Below, piece after piece: positions 51,119 to 60,046 of a stretch of DNA of 64,000 bases (positions within the stretch are counted from its first letter, which is position 1; every line of letters starts with the position of its first letter). The stretch comes from Hyphomicrobiales bacterium (lineage in GTDB: Bacteria; Pseudomonadota; Alphaproteobacteria; JAPOUT01). The position numbers and the translations under genes are program-made. The stretch lies in the NCBI GenBank assembly GCA_026708545.1, contig JAPOUT010000109.1, positions 86,522 through 150,521 on the forward strand, in the 5' to 3' direction. The notes below the pieces were generated by a model. That model searched no databases. It saw nothing but the letters and a program-made list of their open reading frames with translations, and was not told the DNA's origin.

Positions 51119-51720
51119 ATCGACATCTCATCATCATGGCAAAATCGCCGCGTATGGGTGTTGTGAAGACGCGTCTTGCCGTTGATGTCGGCCTGCTTGA
51201 AGCGACCCGCATTTATCGCCGCATGTTGACGGGAATCATCCGCGAGGTCGGCATTGAACCGCGCTGGCAAGCGCACATTGCCCTTGCACCCGAAGGTTCT
51301 TTTCACGGCTGCAATCTACCGCACGCCCGGGAGTTGGACATCATCGCGCAAACGCGCGGCAATCTCGGCGCGCGCATGGGTGCGTTGCTGCGGCAATTTC
51401 CCCAAAGCGACAGAGTCATCATCGGCAGCGACATCCCCGACATTCGGCGCCGGCATGTCATTGACGCGTTTCGAACGTTAGGAAGCCACGATGCGGTGTT
51501 CGGCCCCGCACAAGACGGAGGCTACTGGCTTGTCGGCGTGCCCCGGAGACACAATTGCGCAAACATCTTCGAAAATGTTCGATGGTCGACGCCCCATGCT
51601 CTCGAAGACACGCTGGCGAATTTTCAGGGGCGGCGGGTCGGTTTACTCGAAACGTTGCGCGATATCGATAAGGCCGCCGACCTCAGGAGCGGCGCATGTG
51701 TTCCTCCAAACGCGGCATGA
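51115..51720 (+). CDS. DUF2064 / TIGR04282-like glycosyltransferase
   Basis: IMAKSPRMGVVKTRLAVDVG; VIIGSDIPDIRRRHVIDAFRTLGSHDAVFGPAQDGGYWLVG; adjacent to the TIGR04283-like gene. Confidence 0.85.
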   Translation: MNRHLIIMAKSPRMGVVKTRLAVDVGLLEATRIYRRMLTGIIREVGIEPRWQAHIALAPEGSFHGCNLPHARELDIIAQTRGNLGARMGALLRQFPQSDRVIIGSDIPDIRRRHVIDAFRTLGSHDAVFGPAQDGGYWLVGVPRRHNCANIFENVRWSTPHALEDTLANFQGRRVGLLETLRDIDKAADLRSGACVPPNAA

Positions 51721-52222
51721 TCTCGACAAGATTGCACGGACGAAAACGGTAATCCAACTGCTGGCAGAGAATGCCGTCCCAGGCATCCTTGCAAGCTCCG
51801 GGCGAACCCGGCAGGGAGAACAGATACACGCCGTCCGCCACCCCCGCGCTCGCGCGCGACTGCATTGTCGAGGTTGATATCTTCGCAAAACTTATCTGGT
51901 GGAACAAAACCGCGAAGCCGTCGATTTCCTTTTCATAAAGCGAGCGAAACGCCTCGGGCGTGACATCGCGGCCCGTCAAGCCCGTTCCACCCGTCGCAAT
52001 TACGACATCAACCTCACCGCCTGCAATCCACTTGCGCACGGTTGTGACAATCGCCTCAACATCGTCCTTCACAACAGCACGCGCGGCCAGCGTGTGTCCT
52101 GCGGCGTTGGCACGCTCGGCCAGCACGCCACCGGAAACATCGTCATCCAATTCGCGTGTATCCGAAACTGTCAGCACCGCAATGCGCATCGGAACGAACG
52201 GGCGTGACTCGTCCAAAGGCAT
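51683..52222 (-). CDS. moaB: molybdenum cofactor biosynthesis protein B
   Basis: RIAVLTVSDTRELDDDVSGGVLAERANAAGH; VVIATGGTGLTGRDVTPEAFRSLYEKEIDGF. Confidence 0.93.
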   Translation of the reverse strand: MPLDESRPFVPMRIAVLTVSDTRELDDDVSGGVLAERANAAGHTLAARAVVKDDVEAIVTTVRKWIAGGEVDVVIATGGTGLTGRDVTPEAFRSLYEKEIDGFAVLFHQISFAKISTSTMQSRASAGVADGVYLFSLPGSPGACKDAWDGILCQQLDYRFRPCNLVEIMPRLEEHMRRS

Positions 52223-53068
52223 CTAGGACAGGTCCCTCGCCGCGCCCGCATCAAGGCGCTGCTTGAGCGAGAGGAAATCCCGCCACGCCAGCGCCTTGTC
52301 GCCGGGGCGGCGCAACAAATAGGCAGGATGGAATGTAGGCAGCGCCGGAAACGTCTGCGTGCCGATTTGGCACTGCCTCCAACTGCCGCGCAGTTTCAAA
52401 ATCCCCGTCGTCGTATGCAGCAAGGACTTCGCGGACACCCCTCCCACCAGCACCAATAACTCCGGCTGCACCAGTTCCACATGGCGTTCGACAAACGGAC
52501 GCAACAACTCAATCTCATTGATTGTCGGGTTGCGATTGCCACTGGGACGCCATGGTAAAATATTCGTTATGTAGGCACTCTCGCGGTTGAGGCCGATTGC
52601 CGCGAGCATCTTGTCAAGCAATTGTCCGCTGCGGCCGACAAAGGGCAGTCCCCGTCTATCTTCTTCCGCGCCGGGAGCCTCGCCGATGAGCATCACGCGC
52701 GCCTCTGCATTGCCGTCCGCAAACACCAGAGAACGGGCTGAACGCTTCAACGAGCACCCCTCGAACGACTCCAACGCGGAACGCAGCCCCTCCAGGGACA
52801 TTGCCGTCTTCGCCAGCGAGCGTGCATCTGCAATCGCAATGCCGACGGCATCGGGCTCCTGTTCCACAACAGGCATGGGCCGGGGAGCGGATTTTGGCGC
52901 GGGCTGCGGTGCAGCAGTTTCTTGCGTCGTTTGCAAAACGGGCGGTGCCTTTGCCTGCTCGGTGTAACGATTGCGCGGCACTTCCACGAGCGCCTCGCTC
53001 ACGCCGGCATCCCGGTGCCAGCGAAGCGTCTCTATCCAAGCTGCGCGCTCCTCGACCGCCCCGACCAT
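52223..53068 (-). CDS. uracil-DNA glycosylase family 4 (Fe-S type)
   Basis: VMLIGEAPGAEEDRRGLPFVGRSGQLLDKMLAAIGLNRESAYITNILPWRPSGNRNPT; LPTFHPAYLLRRP. Confidence 0.92.
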   Translation of the reverse strand: MVGAVEERAAWIETLRWHRDAGVSEALVEVPRNRYTEQAKAPPVLQTTQETAAPQPAPKSAPRPMPVVEQEPDAVGIAIADARSLAKTAMSLEGLRSALESFEGCSLKRSARSLVFADGNAEARVMLIGEAPGAEEDRRGLPFVGRSGQLLDKMLAAIGLNRESAYITNILPWRPSGNRNPTINEIELLRPFVERHVELVQPELLVLVGGVSAKSLLHTTTGILKLRGSWRQCQIGTQTFPALPTFHPAYLLRRPGDKALAWRDFLSLKQRLDAGAARDLS

Positions 53069-53070
53069 CC

Positions 53071-53598
53071 CTACCCCGCCAATTTTGAGAACTCCGCCAC
53101 CAGGCGCTCGTAGACCTTGCGCCGAAACGGTTCAACCAAACCCGGCAGGCCGGCAAAATCGAACCAGCCCCATTCGACAAATTCGGGATTGTCATCGCCG
53201 TCAATGGCGAAGTCGCCATCTTCGCCAGTGAAACGCATTGCAAACCATTTTTGCCGCTGGCCCCGATACTTCCCGTCCAAGGCAAGGCCTACTAACTCTT
53301 CCGGCAAGTCGTAGTAAAGCCACTCGCGGCTTTCACCCAAGAGTTTTGCCTTGTTTGTGCCCGTTTCCTCAAGCAATTCGCGCCATGCGGCATCAACGGG
53401 TGATTCGCCTTTTTCGATGCCCCCCTGCGGCAATTGCCAAGGGCAGCGAATAATCTCGGACCCCTTGCCCGGCCGACGCTTGCCCATCCATACGCGACCG
53501 TCCCGGTGGAACAGCACTATTCCCGCGCTCGGACGGTAGGCGGCCACGCCATGCATACCGCTTCCCAATGGCGGGGGCGGCTCGGCGGGATCGCCCAT
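53071..53598 (-). CDS. rppH: RNA pyrophosphohydrolase (Nudix)
   Basis: YRPSAGIVLFHRDGRVWMGKRRPG; CPWQLPQGGIEKGESPVDAAWRELLEETGT. Confidence 0.92.
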   Translation of the reverse strand: MGDPAEPPPPLGSGMHGVAAYRPSAGIVLFHRDGRVWMGKRRPGKGSEIIRCPWQLPQGGIEKGESPVDAAWRELLEETGTNKAKLLGESREWLYYDLPEELVGLALDGKYRGQRQKWFAMRFTGEDGDFAIDGDDNPEFVEWGWFDFAGLPGLVEPFRRKVYERLVAEFSKLAG

Positions 53599-53599
53599 G

Positions 53600-54952
53600 C
53601 TAGCCGCTGTTGCGCTTCATCTCACGCAACAACTCCAACGCACGCAACAATTGTATATCGTCTTCTTTTTCGAAGGGAACGAAAGACGCCGAACCACTCT
53701 TCGGGCGGCCCTTTTCGTCCTTGACCTTATCATCGTTGTCCTCTTCGCTGTCACGCTTGATATATTGAGGGAGTTCCGCCTCGCCGGTTATACGGGCCTG
53801 TGAGGGATCTTCAACCGGCTGCTCGATTTCAATGTCCGGCTCGACGCCATGCGCCTGAATTGTTTCGCCCGACGGTGTGTAATACAACGCCGTCGTCAAA
53901 CGCAACGCACCTTCGTCGCCCAAAGGAATCAACGTCTGCACCGACCCTTTGCCGAAAGAACGCGTCCCCAGGACACTCCCACGCCGGTGGTCCTGCATTG
54001 CGGCTGCAACGATTTCGGATGCCGAAGCCGAACCCCCGTTAATCAGAATCACCAAGGGTTTGCCGCCGATAAAGTCACCGGGTGTTGCATTGTAGCGATC
54101 GGCATCGGAGTGGTCCCTGCCGCGCGTCGATACGATCTCGCCGCGGTCGAGGAAAATATTTGAGACCGCAATCGCCTCGTCGAGAAGTCCGCCCGGATTG
54201 TTGCGCAAGTCCAGCACATAACCGATGAGATTCTCCTCGCCGATTTCGCCACGCAAATCAACTATCGCTTCTCGTATCTTCTCGGAAACATCAGTGCGGA
54301 AAGTCGTCAGCCGGATATAGGCGATGTCGCCTTCACGTTCCGTTCGGACCGAACGTATCGTGATGATGTCGCGGATAATCGGAACCTCGAAAGGCGCGTC
54401 AACACCCTCACGCACAACCGTCAGCACGATCGAGGTGTCCACCGGGCCGCGCATGACATCAACCGCTTCCGAGAGCGTCATGCCTTGAATCGGCACACCG
54501 TCCAAATGGGTGATGTAGTCGCCCGTGATTAGGCCCGCGCGCTGCGCCGGCGTGTCGTCAATCGGCGTAATTACCTTGACGAAGCCCATGTCCATTGTGA
54601 CCTCGATTCCAAGACCTCCGAAGGTGCCGCGCGTCTGCTCCTGCATATCCAAAAAATCGTCGGGTGTGAGGTAGGCGGAATGAGGATCGAGCGATTGCAA
54701 CATTCCATTGATGGCATCCTGTATCAAACTGCCATCCTCAACCTCTTCGACATAGGACCTGCGTACGCGCTCGAAAACATTGCCGAATAAATCGAGTTGC
54801 CGGTAAGTATCAGTATCTTCGCGAGCCTCACCGCTTGGATGCCAAGGCGCCGAAGCGAGCAACACACCGAAGATAAAAGCCGCTGCAAGCGGCAGGATTG
54901 TTTTTTTCATCATCTTGTCCATTTTTTCCATTCGTCCCTTTCTGCTACCCAT
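53600..54952 (-). CDS. ctpA: C-terminal processing protease, S41 family
   Basis: FGGLGIEVTMDMGFVKVITPIDDTPAQRAGLITGDYITHLDG; VILINGGSASASEIVAAAMQDHRRGSVLGTRSFGKGSVQTLIPL. Confidence 0.95.
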   Translation of the reverse strand: MGSRKGRMEKMDKMMKKTILPLAAAFIFGVLLASAPWHPSGEAREDTDTYRQLDLFGNVFERVRRSYVEEVEDGSLIQDAINGMLQSLDPHSAYLTPDDFLDMQEQTRGTFGGLGIEVTMDMGFVKVITPIDDTPAQRAGLITGDYITHLDGVPIQGMTLSEAVDVMRGPVDTSIVLTVVREGVDAPFEVPIIRDIITIRSVRTEREGDIAYIRLTTFRTDVSEKIREAIVDLRGEIGEENLIGYVLDLRNNPGGLLDEAIAVSNIFLDRGEIVSTRGRDHSDADRYNATPGDFIGGKPLVILINGGSASASEIVAAAMQDHRRGSVLGTRSFGKGSVQTLIPLGDEGALRLTTALYYTPSGETIQAHGVEPDIEIEQPVEDPSQARITGEAELPQYIKRDSEEDNDDKVKDEKGRPKSGSASFVPFEKEDDIQLLRALELLREMKRNSG

Positions 54953-55680
54953 TCCTCTGGCGCGACGGCCTCGCCGCGCCTGCGAAACTCCAAATACAAC
55001 TGCGGCGACGGCGAATCCGAATCCGCCGTGAAGGTCACGTCGCGGGACAATCCCATCGCACCGACAGGCTCGCCCCGAACAATCTGCTCGCCCACATCTG
55101 CGGACAAGCGCTCTAACCCCGCCAGAACCAAATGATACCCCTCTCCCGCTTCAACAATCAAGAGCTTCCCGTAATTTTGAAACGGTGCCGAAAACACGAT
55201 TTTGCCGTCCACCGGCATAAGGATGGGGGCGCCGGGGGCAGTTTCAATCACCAAGCCCTGCATCTCCCCGCCCGTGCCGTTCGGCTCGCCGAAATTCCCC
55301 CGCATAGGGCCGTGCACGGGTCGGAGGAGGATGTTGAACAACCCTCCCGTCGAGCCGCTCATAGCGAGCGCTTCGGCCTCTTCCCGCAATTTCTTTAATA
55401 GCAAGGCTTCCTCGCGCAGGTGCGCGACCATCCCGTGCAGCAACATCCCGCCGTGGAGCGCATCCAAGCCGCCGCCCTCCAACGATAACAAGGGGAACTC
55501 CTCCGCGTACTCCAATTGGCGCAGAGCGGACAAGAGTTCGCCGAGACGTTCCTGCTGTGCAACAGCAGCGGCGGCGGCGCCCTCCTGCGCCGACGCAGTC
55601 GCCGGAAACAAAGCACCCGGCACAAGCGTAAACGATAATACCGCTACGGTAATCAGTCGGTAGGTGCTTCGGAGGACCAT
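54910..55680 (-). CDS. short EnvC-like murein hydrolase activator (LytM/M23 domain, degenerate)
   Basis: GLVIETAPGAPILMPVDGKIVFSAPFQNYGKLLIVEAGEGYHLVLAGLERLSADVGEQIVRGEPVGAMG; adjacent to ctpA and rsfS. Confidence 0.8.
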   Translation of the reverse strand: MVLRSTYRLITVAVLSFTLVPGALFPATASAQEGAAAAAVAQQERLGELLSALRQLEYAEEFPLLSLEGGGLDALHGGMLLHGMVAHLREEALLLKKLREEAEALAMSGSTGGLFNILLRPVHGPMRGNFGEPNGTGGEMQGLVIETAPGAPILMPVDGKIVFSAPFQNYGKLLIVEAGEGYHLVLAGLERLSADVGEQIVRGEPVGAMGLSRDVTFTADSDSPSPQLYLEFRRRGEAVAPEEWVAERDEWKKWTR

Positions 55681-56021
55681 AGTTTTTCCAAGTTGTAGAA
55701 TTCGCGTATTTCCGGATGAAAAAGGTTGACCCATACACCTCCTCCGTCAATAAGGACCCAGTCGCAACGCGTGCCTCCCTCTACCTGCACGCGTCCGGCG
55801 CCGAGTTCTTTCAGACGTCGAAGCAAATGGTCCCGCAACGCTCCCACATGCATGCGTGAGCGCCCGCTCGCAATTACCATGAAATCGGCAAAAGCCGTTC
55901 GCCCGGCGATATCCAAACAAACGATGTCGTTTGCCTGATACTCGTCAAGGGTCTCGCGCACGGCGGCCACGAGCGTGCCGACAGACGGCTCCTTTGCGTG
56001 CGATGCCTTTACTAGGGGCAT
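55653..56021 (-). CDS. rsfS: ribosomal silencing factor RsfS
   Basis: KANDIVCLDI-like (QANDIVCLDIAGRTAFADFMVIASGRSRMHVGALRDHLLRRLKE; GGTRCDWVLIDGGGVWVNLFHPEIREFYNLEKLW). Confidence 0.95.
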   Translation of the reverse strand: MPLVKASHAKEPSVGTLVAAVRETLDEYQANDIVCLDIAGRTAFADFMVIASGRSRMHVGALRDHLLRRLKELGAGRVQVEGGTRCDWVLIDGGGVWVNLFHPEIREFYNLEKLWSSEAPTD

Positions 56022-56043
56022 TGCACTTTCGGGAGGGGGTGTA

Positions 56044-56130
56044 TGGTGCGGTCGAGAAGACTCGAACTTCCACGGGTTTTATCCCACAGCGCCCTCAACG
56101 CTGCGCGTCTACCAATTCCGCCACGACCGC
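56044..56130 (-). tRNA. tRNA-Leu(GAG), CCA encoded
   Basis: GCGGTCGTGGCGGAATTGG...CAGCG-TTGAGGG-CGCTG...GTTCGAGTCTTCTCGACCGCACCA. Confidence 0.95.
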
Positions 56131-57417
56131 TCATTTGCTCCCGTAGATGGGAAAGCGTGACAGCAATGCCGCCACTTTTGTTTTGACATTGTCCTCAACG
56201 TCGCCGTTGTTATCATCGCCGTTTTGCGCGAGGCCGTCGAGGGTTTCGACGATGAGTTCGCCGACTTGTTTGAATTCGTCAACGCCAAAGCCCCGCGTCG
56301 TGCATGCCGGGGATCCCAAACGTATGCCGGATGTTATCGTCGGCTTTTGCGCGTCGAAAGGAATGCCGTTTTTGTTGCATGTGATGCCTGCGCGACCGAG
56401 GGAGATCTCCGCGGCCTTGCCGGTGAGGTTTTTGGAACGCAAGTCAACAAGCAGAAGATGCGTATCGGTCCCGCCGGAGACAATATCAAATCCATGTCCC
56501 TGCAACGTTGACGCCAACTGCTGCGCGTTTGCAATAACCGCGCCCGCATAGTCCGCGAAAGAGGGCCGGAGAGCTTCGCCAAACGCCACCGCCTTTGCCG
56601 CGATCACATGCATGAGCGGTCCGCCCTGGTATCCCGGGAAGACGGCGGAATTGATGCGCTTGCCGAGTTCGTCGTCACGCGAGAGAATCATGCCGCCGCG
56701 AGGGCCTCGCAGGGTTTTGTGCGTGGTCGTTGTCGCAACGTGGGCATGGTCGAGGGGATTGGGATGCTTGCCTCCGGCAACCAAACCGGCAAAGTGCGCC
56801 ATATCGACCATGAGATAAGCGCCGACCTCGTCCGCAATCGCACGGAAGCGTGCAAAGTCGATGATGCGGGGATACGCGGAACCTCCGGTGATGATGAGTT
56901 TGGGCCGATGCTCTTTCGCCAACTGCTCGACTTCGTCATAGTCGATGAGGTGGTCTTGCGCTCGCACGCCGTAGCTAACAGGCTTGAACCATTTACCCGA
57001 AAGATTCACCGGGGCGCCATGGGTAAGATGCCCCCCGGCGCTCAAGGAAAGCCCCATGTAGGTGTCGCCGGGCTGCAACAGGGTGAAGAAAACCTCCTGG
57101 TTGGCCTGCGCACCCGAGTGGGGCTGAACGTTTGCAAAGGAACAGTTGAATAATTTTTTCGCACGCTCGCGCGCGAGATCCTCGGCGATATCGACGAATT
57201 GGCAACCGCCGTAGTAACGCGCGGCGGGATAGCCCTCGGCATATTTGTTGGTGAGGACGGATCCCTGGGTCTCAAGCACGGCGCGCGAGACGATATTCTC
57301 GGACGCGATGAGCTCGATTTCATCGCGCTGCCGCCCGAGTTCGGCGGCAACGGCATTGGCAATCTCCGCATCACCCTGCTTCAAGGTCGCGGTAAAAAAG
57401 TCTTTCGAAACTGTCAT
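56131..57417 (-). CDS. glyA: serine hydroxymethyltransferase
   Basis: [62 protein letters not shown]. Confidence 0.98.
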   Translation of the reverse strand: MTVSKDFFTATLKQGDAEIANAVAAELGRQRDEIELIASENIVSRAVLETQGSVLTNKYAEGYPAARYYGGCQFVDIAEDLARERAKKLFNCSFANVQPHSGAQANQEVFFTLLQPGDTYMGLSLSAGGHLTHGAPVNLSGKWFKPVSYGVRAQDHLIDYDEVEQLAKEHRPKLIITGGSAYPRIIDFARFRAIADEVGAYLMVDMAHFAGLVAGGKHPNPLDHAHVATTTTHKTLRGPRGGMILSRDDELGKRINSAVFPGYQGGPLMHVIAAKAVAFGEALRPSFADYAGAVIANAQQLASTLQGHGFDIVSGGTDTHLLLVDLRSKNLTGKAAEISLGRAGITCNKNGIPFDAQKPTITSGIRLGSPACTTRGFGVDEFKQVGELIVETLDGLAQNGDDNNGDVEDNVKTKVAALLSRFPIYGSK

Positions 57418-57443
57418 AATCCGTCTTTATACCATCGAAAGCA

Positions 57444-58418
57444 CTACGATGTTACCAAATCCCTTGGCTGTTCGTCCCCAAAAAATGCACGCAAATTTTC
57501 AAGGACGCGCATTCCCATCGCCTCGCGGGTCTCAAGGCTTGCACTTCCCAGATGCGGAAGGAGGACGGCATTTTCGCAAGCGGCAAGCGCGGGTGCAATT
57601 TTGGGCTCGGCGGCATAGACATCAAGACCCGCTCCCGCGATGGTTCCGTTCGAAAGCGCCGATGCGAGCGCCTCCTCGTCAACGATTTCGCCCCGTGCGG
57701 TGTTGATGAGGAACGACCCGGGCTTCATCATGGCGAGACGTTCGCGGTTCATGAGGTTTCGGTTTGAATCTCCCCCGGGGCAGTGAAGCGAAACAAAGTC
57801 GGCCCGCTTGAGCAACTCATCCAGCGTCCCGACTCCCTCTCCGTCGCAGCGCGAGAGCACTGATTCGTTAAGAGACATGGAATCAAAAGCGATGATATTC
57901 ATGCCGAATCCGAAGTGCGCGCGTTCGGCAACCTTCTGGCCAATGCGTCCAAAGCCGACAATGCCGAGTGTCTTGCCTGAAAGTTTCGAACCCAGCATGT
58001 GTGTCGGACGCCATCCGCTCCACTTTCCCGCTCGAACCTCCCGCTCGCCTTCACCCGCGCGCCTTGCCGTCATAAGCATGAGTGTAAGAGCCAAGTCGGC
58101 GGTGCATTCGCTCAGCACTTCTGGCGTGTTGGTCACAACGATTCCGCGGGATTTTGCCGCGAAGACGTCAATATGGCTGTATCCGACTCCGTAGTTTGCC
58201 AGAATGCGCACCCGGGGCTCCGAGACATCCAAGACAGATGCATCTATTTTATCGGTGACTGTCGGCAGAAGGGCGTCCGCCTCGCCGAGTGCCGAGCGCA
58301 GTTGCTCGGCACTGAAAGGTCTGTCGTTCTTGTTCAAGACCGCATCGAATTCCTCGGCGAGCACCTGCTCTATCGATTCAGGCCATCGCCGTGTCACGAT
58401 AACTTTGTGTTTTGCCAT
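57444..58418 (-). CDS. D-2-hydroxyacid dehydrogenase (glyoxylate/hydroxypyruvate reductase-like)
   Basis: LGIVGFGRIGQKVAERAHFGFGMNIIAFD; PGSFLINTARGEIVDEEALASAL; location next to glyA and serine-glyoxylate aminotransferase. Confidence 0.9.
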   Translation of the reverse strand: MAKHKVIVTRRWPESIEQVLAEEFDAVLNKNDRPFSAEQLRSALGEADALLPTVTDKIDASVLDVSEPRVRILANYGVGYSHIDVFAAKSRGIVVTNTPEVLSECTADLALTLMLMTARRAGEGEREVRAGKWSGWRPTHMLGSKLSGKTLGIVGFGRIGQKVAERAHFGFGMNIIAFDSMSLNESVLSRCDGEGVGTLDELLKRADFVSLHCPGGDSNRNLMNRERLAMMKPGSFLINTARGEIVDEEALASALSNGTIAGAGLDVYAAEPKIAPALAACENAVLLPHLGSASLETREAMGMRVLENLRAFFGDEQPRDLVTS

Positions 58419-58493
58419 TTCAGTATTCCTCCTTGTCCGTGTGAAAGTTCCACAGACGCATCCGCCTCGCCGCGCTTTTCTGCATCTGCCGGA

Positions 58494-59720
58494 TTATTCC
58501 GCCGCCGCCTGGGTTGCTTGCGTCGCCTGTGGCGGGAACGCGTCCTTATATCCGTTTTTAGCAGTGCGGTAATATTCCTCCGCTGCGGCAACTCCGCTAC
58601 CCGGCTCAACGTTGACGCCGATATCGCGCATGGACATTTCCGTTCCGGTGAGTGCCATCATGATCATAACCTCGTTGAGATCACCGAGATGTCCGATGCG
58701 GAACACTTTCCCCGCGACTTTGGACAACCCCGCTCCCAGCGACACATTGTAGCGGAAGTACGCGCGCTTGATAATCTCGGCGGAGTCGAATCCGTCGGGA
58801 ACGCAGATGGCGGAAACGGTATCGGAATAACTCTTCGGGTCGACGGCACACAGGCGCAATCCCCACGCCGAGACCGCCTTGCGGACTCCTTCGGCAAGGT
58901 AAGCGTGCCGCAGGAAAACGTTCTCAAGCCCCTCCCCAAGTATCTTGTCGACGGAGACACGCAATCCCCGAATCAGCGACATCGGCGGAGTGTAAGGGAA
59001 GTATCCGGTGTCGTTCATGGCAATCATGTCCTTGAAATCGAAGTAACAACGCGGAAATTTTGCGGACTCGACCGCCGCAAGAGCCTTCCGGCTAACACAC
59101 ATGATTGCCAGGCCCGCCGGCAACATAAAGCCTTTCTGCGAGCCTGCAACGGCAGCATCTACGCCCCACTCGTCCATGCGAAAGTCAATACTCCCGATGG
59201 AACTCACTCCGTCTACGAACAACAGTGCCGGGTGGTTGCATTGGTCGAGTGCCTTGCGCACCCCGGCAACATCACTGGTGACGCCTGTCGCCGTCTCATT
59301 GTGGCAGACGAGCACGGCCTTGATTTTGTGTTCGGTATCTTCGGCGAGTTTCTGCGCGTAGACGTCGACAGGGGCTCCCTCACCCCACTCGACGTCGGTG
59401 ACATCGACCTCAAGTCCGAGGCGTTCGCACATGCTGGCCCACAAGAGCGAGAATTGTCCAAATCGCGTCGTGAGAACTTTATCCCCGGGAGAGAGGGTGT
59501 TGGTGAGTGTGGCCTCCCATCCTCCGGTTCCGGAACCGGGGTAGAGAAAAACCCGTCCGTCTTCGGACTTGAAGATTTTGCGGATGTCCTCGAAGAGCGG
59601 GAGGACGAACCGGGGAAGATCCGGCGCCCTGTGATCCTCCATCGGAATGTCGATAGCGCCGCGCACTGACTCCGGGACATTGGTGGGACCCGGAACGAAT
59701 AAACCTCTATTACCTTGCAT
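58494..59720 (-). CDS. serine-glyoxylate aminotransferase
   Basis: GRLFVPGPTNVP-like start (MQGNRGLFVPGPTNVPESVRGAIDIPMEDHRAPDLPRFVLPLFEDIRKIFK; FVDGVSSIGSIDFRMDEWGVDAAVAGSQKGFMLPAGLAIM). Confidence 0.93.
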   Translation of the reverse strand: MQGNRGLFVPGPTNVPESVRGAIDIPMEDHRAPDLPRFVLPLFEDIRKIFKSEDGRVFLYPGSGTGGWEATLTNTLSPGDKVLTTRFGQFSLLWASMCERLGLEVDVTDVEWGEGAPVDVYAQKLAEDTEHKIKAVLVCHNETATGVTSDVAGVRKALDQCNHPALLFVDGVSSIGSIDFRMDEWGVDAAVAGSQKGFMLPAGLAIMCVSRKALAAVESAKFPRCYFDFKDMIAMNDTGYFPYTPPMSLIRGLRVSVDKILGEGLENVFLRHAYLAEGVRKAVSAWGLRLCAVDPKSYSDTVSAICVPDGFDSAEIIKRAYFRYNVSLGAGLSKVAGKVFRIGHLGDLNEVMIMMALTGTEMSMRDIGVNVEPGSGVAAAEEYYRTAKNGYKDAFPPQATQATQAAAE

Positions 59721-59757
59721 AACGAATACCTCCTTGGAAATAACCCCACCGAGAAGG

Positions 59758-59779
59758 ATAACGGTTTTTTTGCCGTTAT
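59758..59779 (-). promoter_or_regulatory. hairpin in 5' leader of serine-glyoxylate aminotransferase (ATAACGG/CCGTTAT with A-rich loop)
   Basis: 7-bp inverted repeat between likely promoter and SD aaggaggt. Confidence 0.4.
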
Positions 59780-59856
59780 GCCAGACTCTTTTCGACTTTT
59801 TTTGATTTTTATTTGACCGCCTATTTCCCTGCTAAAGGTTTGCGTCACCCCCTTAT

Positions 59857-59872
59857 ACGATGCTACCATCGT
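59857..59872. promoter_or_regulatory. inverted repeat ACGATG-CTAC-CATCGT in the divergent aminotransferase/mcl intergenic region (candidate operator)
   Basis: Read directly from sequence. Confidence 0.4.
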
Positions 59873-59941
59873 GGCATGCGGGGAGGAATCAGCGGCGTTG
59901 CCCGCGGCGGCGGCCGTATCGCGTGAAATTAGGAGGAGTAG

Positions 59942-60046
59942 ATGAGGGATTGTCTTCTTTACAGCGGCGGAATTGACCGTTTGCCCCGCCCTGGTTTGGC
60001 GACTGCAAGCAAGACGGGCGGGAAGCCTCGCAAAGACGAAACATGA
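59942..60046 (+). CDS. 34-aa leader ORF translationally coupled to mcl
   Basis: SD aggaggag then ATG 59942: MRDCLLYSGGIDRLPRPGLATASKTGGKPRKDET*; TGA (60044-60046) overlaps mcl ATG (60043-60045). Confidence 0.5.
   Translation: MRDCLLYSGGIDRLPRPGLATASKTGGKPRKDET

Noticed and set aside
57999-59669. 556-aa plus-strand ORF
   Set aside because: Antisense to the hydroxypyruvate reductase and serine-glyoxylate aminotransferase genes; no protein-family character.
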